Below, in pieces: positions 6,207 through 9,872 of a DNA stretch of 9,872 nucleotides. The notes under the pieces were generated by a model. The model did not search any database. It saw only the letters and a list, made by a program, of their open reading frames with translations, and was not told where the DNA came from. Each line of letters opens with the position of its first letter. Position 1 is the first letter of the stretch. A program made the translations under genes and the position numbers. Origin of the DNA: an uncultured Holophagaceae bacterium (GTDB lineage: Bacteria > Acidobacteriota > Holophagae > Holophagales > Holophagaceae); contig CAIXHJ010000185.1 in NCBI GenBank assembly GCA_903919165.1, positions 1 through 9,872 on the forward strand, read 5' to 3'.

Positions 6207-6218
6207 ATCGGAACCGAT
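6207..6218. promoter_or_regulatory. Palindrome ATCGGaaCCGAT upstream of the MEMO gene
   Basis: Perfect 5-base arms around AA lie 25 bases before the MEMO ATG, just before the AT-rich TTGTATCC. It could be a small operator or part of a leader hairpin. A weak promoter (TTGCGC at 6193-6198 with TGTATC at 6219-6224) would place the palindrome inside its 20-base spacer. In the rest of the 6129-6243 gap I see only the hairpins listed separately. Confidence 0.3.
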
Positions 6219-6243
6219 TGTATCCCTGTGCGCAGGAGGTCCC

Positions 6244-7044
6244 ATGTTGATGGTCCGCCCAGCCTCAGTCGCCGGCAGGTTCTATCCGGGGGATCCCATC
6301 CTCCTGGGCAGGGAGGTGGATCGCCTCCTCTCCGGGGTGGTGGTACCACCGGAAGATCCCATGCCCAAGGCCCTGATCGTGCCCCACGCCGGTTACGCCT
6401 ATTCGGGCCCCGTGGCCGCCAGCGGCTATGCTCGGTTCATGCGGGCCGGCGGCACCCTCAAGCGCGTGGTGCTTCTGGGGCCCAGCCACCACGCAGCCTT
6501 TCAGGGCATGGCCCTGCCCGAATCCGACGCCTTTGAAACCCCCCTCGGCATCGTGGAGATCGATCTGGAGGCCTTGGCTCTGATTCCCCGGGTGCGGCGC
6601 AGCGAGGCCATCCACCGGCCCGAGCATTCCCTGGAAGTGCATCTCCCCTTCCTGCAGCGGGTGGCTCCGAAAGCGAAATTGGTCCCCTTGGCCGTGGGCG
6701 AGGCCACGCCCTTCCAGGTTGCTGAGGTGGTGGAGGCCCTATGGGGGGGTTCTGAAACGGTCATCGTGGTGAGTTCGGACCTCTCCCATTACCTGCCCTA
6801 CCGTGAGTGCCGCGCCATGGATGAGGAGACCGCCCGGCAGATCCTCCGAATGGACACGGCCCTGGCCCATGAGTGCGCTTGCGGGGCCACGCCCGTGGCG
6901 GGTTTCCTGGAAGCCGCAAAGCGCAAGCGGTTGCACCCTCTGCTTCTCGACCTGCGGAACTCGGGTGATACGGCCGGAGGCCAGGAGGAGGTCGTCGGAT
7001 ATGGAGCCTTTGCGTTCTTCGAAACAGGCACCGGCCATCCCTGA
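6244..7044 (+). CDS. MEMO family protein (AmmeMemoRadiSam system protein B)
   Basis: This is the MEMO component of the three-part AmmeMemoRadiSam system; MEMO proteins share a fold with extradiol dioxygenases and LigB, and the human homologue binds iron or copper. The 266 residues show RPASVAGRFYPGD near the start, VPHAGYAYSG (47-55, His48), LLGPSHH (78-83), EHSLEVHLPFLQ (127-138), SSDLSHY (177-183; Asp179, His182) and CACGATPVAG (Cys211, Cys213). From memory, His48, His82, Asp179, His182 and Cys213 correspond to the human metal-site residues, so the site looks intact. AGGAGGT (6234-6240) serves the start; ATG 6244 is four bases away and ATG 6250 ten, so the protein may begin MVRPASVAG, as in many relatives. 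Its last 44 bases overlap the next gene. Cytoplasmic, no signal peptide. Confidence 0.94.
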   Translation: MLMVRPASVAGRFYPGDPILLGREVDRLLSGVVVPPEDPMPKALIVPHAGYAYSGPVAASGYARFMRAGGTLKRVVLLGPSHHAAFQGMALPESDAFETPLGIVEIDLEALALIPRVRRSEAIHRPEHSLEVHLPFLQRVAPKAKLVPLAVGEATPFQVAEVVEALWGGSETVIVVSSDLSHYLPYRECRAMDEETARQILRMDTALAHECACGATPVAGFLEAAKRKRLHPLLLDLRNSGDTAGGQEEVVGYGAFAFFETGTGHP

Positions 7045-8665
7045 GCGGGACGGGCGACGCCTGGCGCGGTTGGCCCGGGAGGCCATCGCAGAAACCCTGG
7101 GCGGACCCGTTTGCGAGCGGGTGGACCTTCACAGTTTTGATGGGCCTGGGGCCTCCTTCGTCACTCTCACCCAGGACGGCAAGCTGCGCGGCTGTGTGGG
7201 TAGCCCCGTGATGAGCGCCTCCCTGGTGGAAGGCGTCATCAGCCACGCCCGGGCCGCGGCCTTCCAGGACACTCGCTTCGATCCTCTTCGGCAAGAGGAG
7301 TTGCCCCACTTGGCCGTAGAAGTGTCCCTGCTCTCCCCACTCCAACCCATCGTCTGTACTGGCGAAGAGGACCTCCTCCAGCAACTCCGGCCCGGCGTGG
7401 ATGGCCTTGTCCTGGACCTCGACGGACACAGGGCTCTCTTCCTGCCCCAGGTCTGGAAGGAGCTTCCGGAACCCCGCGACTTCCTCGCTGCCCTCAAGTG
7501 GAAGGCCGGGTGGCCCGCCACCTTCTGGTCCCCGCGGGTCCGGACCTGGACCTTCACCGTGGAAGCCTGGCGCGACGAGACGTCACATCTGCGCCCACAT
7601 GGACCGGACGGTGCCGGCTTCCTCTACCCCGCGCGCCACTGGCAACGGGTCGAGGACGGCCGAATCCGCTGCGACGTCTGCCCCCACCGCTGCGTCCTGG
7701 GCGAGGGTCAGCAGGGCCGCTGCATCGTGCGGCAGCGCGTCGGGGACCGCATGGTTCTCACGGCCTATGGCCGAACCAGCGGGTTCTGCGTCGACCCCAT
7801 CGAGAAGAAGCCCCTTCACCATTTTTTCCCTGGCTCTTCTGTGCTTTCCTTTGGGACCGTGGGCTGCAATCTCTCCTGCCGCTTCTGTCAGAACTGGAAC
7901 CTCTCCCGCTCTCGCGATCTGAGCCTCCTCCACTACCGAGCCACGCCTGAGGCCATCGCCGAGAGCGCCCACCACCAGGGCTGCCGCAGTGTCGCCTTCA
8001 CCTACAACGAGCCGGCCACCTCCCTCGAGTTCGTCTCGGATGTGGCCGAGGCTTGCCATGCGCAGGGGATCGCCACCGTGGCCGTGACGGCGGGATACCT
8101 GGAGGAGGCGGCCCGCCGGGATTTCTTCACGCACCTGGACGCGGCCAACGTGGATCTGAAAGCCTTCAGCGACGGATTCTACCGGCGCGTGGTGGGCGGC
8201 TCCCTGGGGCCGGTCCTCGACACCCTGCGCTATCTGGTCCACGAGACGAAGGTGTGGACGGAGATCACCACCCTTCTCATCCCCGGTTTGAATGATTCGG
8301 ACGATGAGATCCGAAGGCTTTCCGACTGGATCGCCTCCGACCTCGGTGTTGAAGTGCCCCTGCACTTCAGCGCTTTCCACCCGGACCATCGGATGCTGGA
8401 CCTGCCTCCCACCCCTCGGGCCACGCTCACCAGGGCCCGGAATCTCGCCCGCGAGGCGGGCCTGAATTACGTCTACACCGGGAATGTCCACGATCTGGAG
8501 GGTGAGACGACCTGCTGTCCCGGCTGCGGTCGGGCAGTGATCCAACGCGACGGGTACCAGTTGCAGGACCTGCGCCTCCAGGAAGACGGGACCTGTGGGC
8601 GGTGCGGGAGGCAGATCCCAGGTATCTTCGCCACCGCTGGACGAGCCTCTCACTTCACCGCGTAG
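7001..8665 (+). CDS. AMMECR1 domain fused to radical SAM enzyme (AmmeMemoRadiSam proteins A and radical SAM in one chain)
   Basis: One 554-residue protein joins two usually separate components. Residues about 15-190 are an AMMECR1 domain, with the hallmark LRGCVGS (62-68) and AFQDTRFDPL (87-96). A short linker (about 190-210) leads to the radical SAM enzyme: an N-terminal Cys cluster RCDVCPHRC...GRC (Cys224, 227, 231, 241), the CNLSCRFC cluster that binds the SAM [4Fe-4S] (Cys289, 293, 296), the FTYNEPATSLEF segment (333-344), NVDLKAFS (383-390), and the C-terminal CCPGC...CGRC zinc-ribbon-like motif (Cys506, 509, 532, 535). All expected residues are present and no stop or frameshift separates the domains. 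The ATG at 7001 lies inside the MEMO gene with AGGAGGAGGT (6983-6992) eight bases ahead; the longer open frame to 6803 is only an overlap of MEMO in another frame. The substrate is unknown to me. A two-gene unit with MEMO is very likely. Confidence 0.94.
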   Translation: MEPLRSSKQAPAIPERDGRRLARLAREAIAETLGGPVCERVDLHSFDGPGASFVTLTQDGKLRGCVGSPVMSASLVEGVISHARAAAFQDTRFDPLRQEELPHLAVEVSLLSPLQPIVCTGEEDLLQQLRPGVDGLVLDLDGHRALFLPQVWKELPEPRDFLAALKWKAGWPATFWSPRVRTWTFTVEAWRDETSHLRPHGPDGAGFLYPARHWQRVEDGRIRCDVCPHRCVLGEGQQGRCIVRQRVGDRMVLTAYGRTSGFCVDPIEKKPLHHFFPGSSVLSFGTVGCNLSCRFCQNWNLSRSRDLSLLHYRATPEAIAESAHHQGCRSVAFTYNEPATSLEFVSDVAEACHAQGIATVAVTAGYLEEAARRDFFTHLDAANVDLKAFSDGFYRRVVGGSLGPVLDTLRYLVHETKVWTEITTLLIPGLNDSDDEIRRLSDWIASDLGVEVPLHFSAFHPDHRMLDLPPTPRATLTRARNLAREAGLNYVYTGNVHDLEGETTCCPGCGRAVIQRDGYQLQDLRLQEDGTCGRCGRQIPGIFATAGRASHFTA

Positions 8666-9872
8666 ACCGTCACGCCGTAGTGCTCCGGATCCCAGGGTGC
8701 GTCGTCGTTCCAGTGGCCGTAGGCGTGGCTGCCATCGGTCCTGAATCGCAGCGTGTAGGTGCCCTTTGGCAGGCTGATCACCTCATCGGCCTGGCGATTT
8801 TTGGTGGCGCCGCCGGCATGGGAGGTGCGGCTGTGAACCATGGTCCACACGTGGTTCCCCGCTGCATCCTCGAGCCAGGCCTCGTCCACCATGTCGCCGC
8901 TGGTGCCTTCAGCGATGGCATAGACGCGCACCTGCTGTCCCGCGGCGAGGGAGAAGGCGGCGCGACGGTCCTGATCATTGCCCACGCGTACCAGTTCGGA
9001 CAGTACAGTCCAGGTGAGGGGCTGAGTGAGGGAGACCGCAGGAAAATCAGCGTCGGAGGGCACGGACAGCGTCAGGCCGTACATCCCGGGATCGCAGGGA
9101 GGCGCGGCATTCCAGTCAGCGGGGGAATGGGAATCGTCGGTGATGAAGGCGGCCTCGTAGTCCCCTGCGGGCAGCCGGATGGTCTCCACCTGGCGGCGGT
9201 TCTTGCGGGCGCCGCCGGCGTACTGGGCCTTGTCCATGCCCATCTCCCACACCCGGGCACGGCTGCGGGCCTCCGTGATCCAGCCGTAGTCGTGCATGTT
9301 CCGGCCACTGCCCTCGCCCTCTGCGTAGACATGCAGGGTGATGGGCTTCCGCACGTGGAAAGCCTGGGTCCAGTGGCCATTGTCCGCGTTGGCCTGGAGG
9401 GTCACGACGATGTTCTTCCAGCGCAGGGGCGCCTCGAAGGTGGCCACCTCCGAGGGCTGGCCACCCGGCAGGTAGATCTCCATGCCGTAGTTTCCCACCT
9501 GCTCCCGCCAGTGTCGCAACAGACTGGCTTCATCGACACCGAAGGCAACCAGGAACCCATGGGGCCGTTCGGTACCTTTGGTGCTGAGGGATCGCCGGTC
9601 GATGTTCCGGGTCCACTGCGCGAAGAGCAGGCTTTGTCCGAATCCGTGGTTGGCGAAGTAGGCCTCGTAGCTGCCGGCGGGAAGATCCAGATACTTGTCT
9701 GCCACGCGGTACTCCCAGTCCCGCCTGGTGTTCGATCCGTCCATCTGCCAGACCACCTCCCGGGTGATGGCATTCAGGATCCAGCCATAGGCGAACAACG
9801 GGCTGTCCGAGGACGCGTGCACCATTTGACGCAACCCTCCACCCTTGGCGTAGACGTGGACCTTCATGGCTC
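8650..9872 (-). CDS. Tandem-repeat beta-sandwich-like protein, family not recognised (partial at the right edge)
   Basis: At least three copies of a roughly 90-residue module are visible (numbering from an ATG at 9867): about 1-90, 177-268 and 312-403. The shared pattern is VYA-G-G, then a M-D-GWI-like segment, VW-M, AGGA-KNR, LPAG-Y-A-F, TDDSHS--DWN---P-DP--YG-T. The second and third copies agree best; the first is degenerate, ending around QWTRNID. A linker pattern V-V--N-D-----F before copies two and three also repeats. The composition (Tyr, Trp, Gly, Asp) suggests a secreted or surface beta-sandwich with ligand or carbohydrate binding, which is inference. The ATG at 9867 falls where the internal copies have a beta-strand, and no stop precedes it, so the reading frame probably enters from the right and any signal peptide lies outside. 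The stop overlaps the radical SAM gene by 16 bases (8650-8665), convergently. Confidence 0.85.
   Translation of the reverse strand, partial: AMKVHVYAKGGGLRQMVHASSDSPLFAYGWILNAITREVVWQMDGSNTRRDWEYRVADKYLDLPAGSYEAYFANHGFGQSLLFAQWTRNIDRRSLSTKGTERPHGFLVAFGVDEASLLRHWREQVGNYGMEIYLPGGQPSEVATFEAPLRWKNIVVTLQANADNGHWTQAFHVRKPITLHVYAEGEGSGRNMHDYGWITEARSRARVWEMGMDKAQYAGGARKNRRQVETIRLPAGDYEAAFITDDSHSPADWNAAPPCDPGMYGLTLSVPSDADFPAVSLTQPLTWTVLSELVRVGNDQDRRAAFSLAAGQQVRVYAIAEGTSGDMVDEAWLEDAAGNHVWTMVHSRTSHAGGATKNRQADEVISLPKGTYTLRFRTDGSHAYGHWNDDAPWDPEHYGVTVYAVK

Noticed and set aside
6803..7000. Upstream extension of the AMMECR1-radical SAM frame
   Set aside because: These codons lie inside the MEMO gene in another frame and give no AMMECR1-like sequence; the ATG at 7001 has an excellent ribosome site.
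7583..8653. 356-codon minus-strand open frame opposite the radical SAM domain
   Set aside because: It is antisense to a gene with complete radical SAM motifs and shows only Gly/Arg/Val-rich sequence without recognisable domains.
1..9872. CRISPR array, tRNA, rRNA or insertion sequence
   Set aside because: No regularly spaced direct repeats, cloverleaf-like segments, rRNA stretches, transposase motifs or terminal inverted repeats were seen by eye.

Overview
The window reads as GC-rich chromosomal DNA from a Gram-negative, LPS-making bacterium. Supporting signs are a KDO-8-phosphate phosphatase, a TolC-type outer-membrane channel with its periplasmic adaptor, and high G/C at third codon positions in most genes. 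My guess is Acidobacteriota (Holophaga/Geothrix-like), but this is a general impression and not proof.

Left part (1-2250, minus strand): an efflux operon reading leftward. It holds an ArsR-type repressor, a TolC-like outer-membrane protein and an HlyD/AcrA-type adaptor cut by the window edge. The pump itself, probably an RND transporter, should lie beyond the left edge. The regulator has an AT-rich promoter, and a weak hairpin with a T-tract sits between regulator and channel.

Middle part (2439-4506): kdsC (plus strand), a 45-residue lysine-rich protein (plus), then on the minus strand a membrane-anchored endonuclease/exonuclease/phosphatase (EEP) protein of lower GC. Directly downstream of the EEP gene, in the same frame after its stop, is the broken C-terminal end of what looks like an S9-type peptidase. 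This suggests that an older native gene was largely replaced.

Right part (4606-8665, plus strand): a HAD-IG 5'-nucleotidase, probably read from a leaderless or near-leaderless message, then a 198-bp gap with hairpins and a tiny candidate ORF. After the gap comes an AmmeMemoRadiSam locus: a MEMO protein overlapped by 44 bases by a gene that fuses the AMMECR1 domain and the radical SAM enzyme into one 554-residue protein. All three components are therefore carried by two translationally linked genes. This is the most notable system in the window, and its substrate is unknown to me.

Right end (8650-9872, minus strand): a convergent gene overlapping the radical SAM gene by 16 bases. It encodes a tandem-repeat, probably beta-sandwich protein that runs off the right edge and that I cannot assign to a named family.

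No tRNA, rRNA, CRISPR array, insertion sequence or replication origin was seen.
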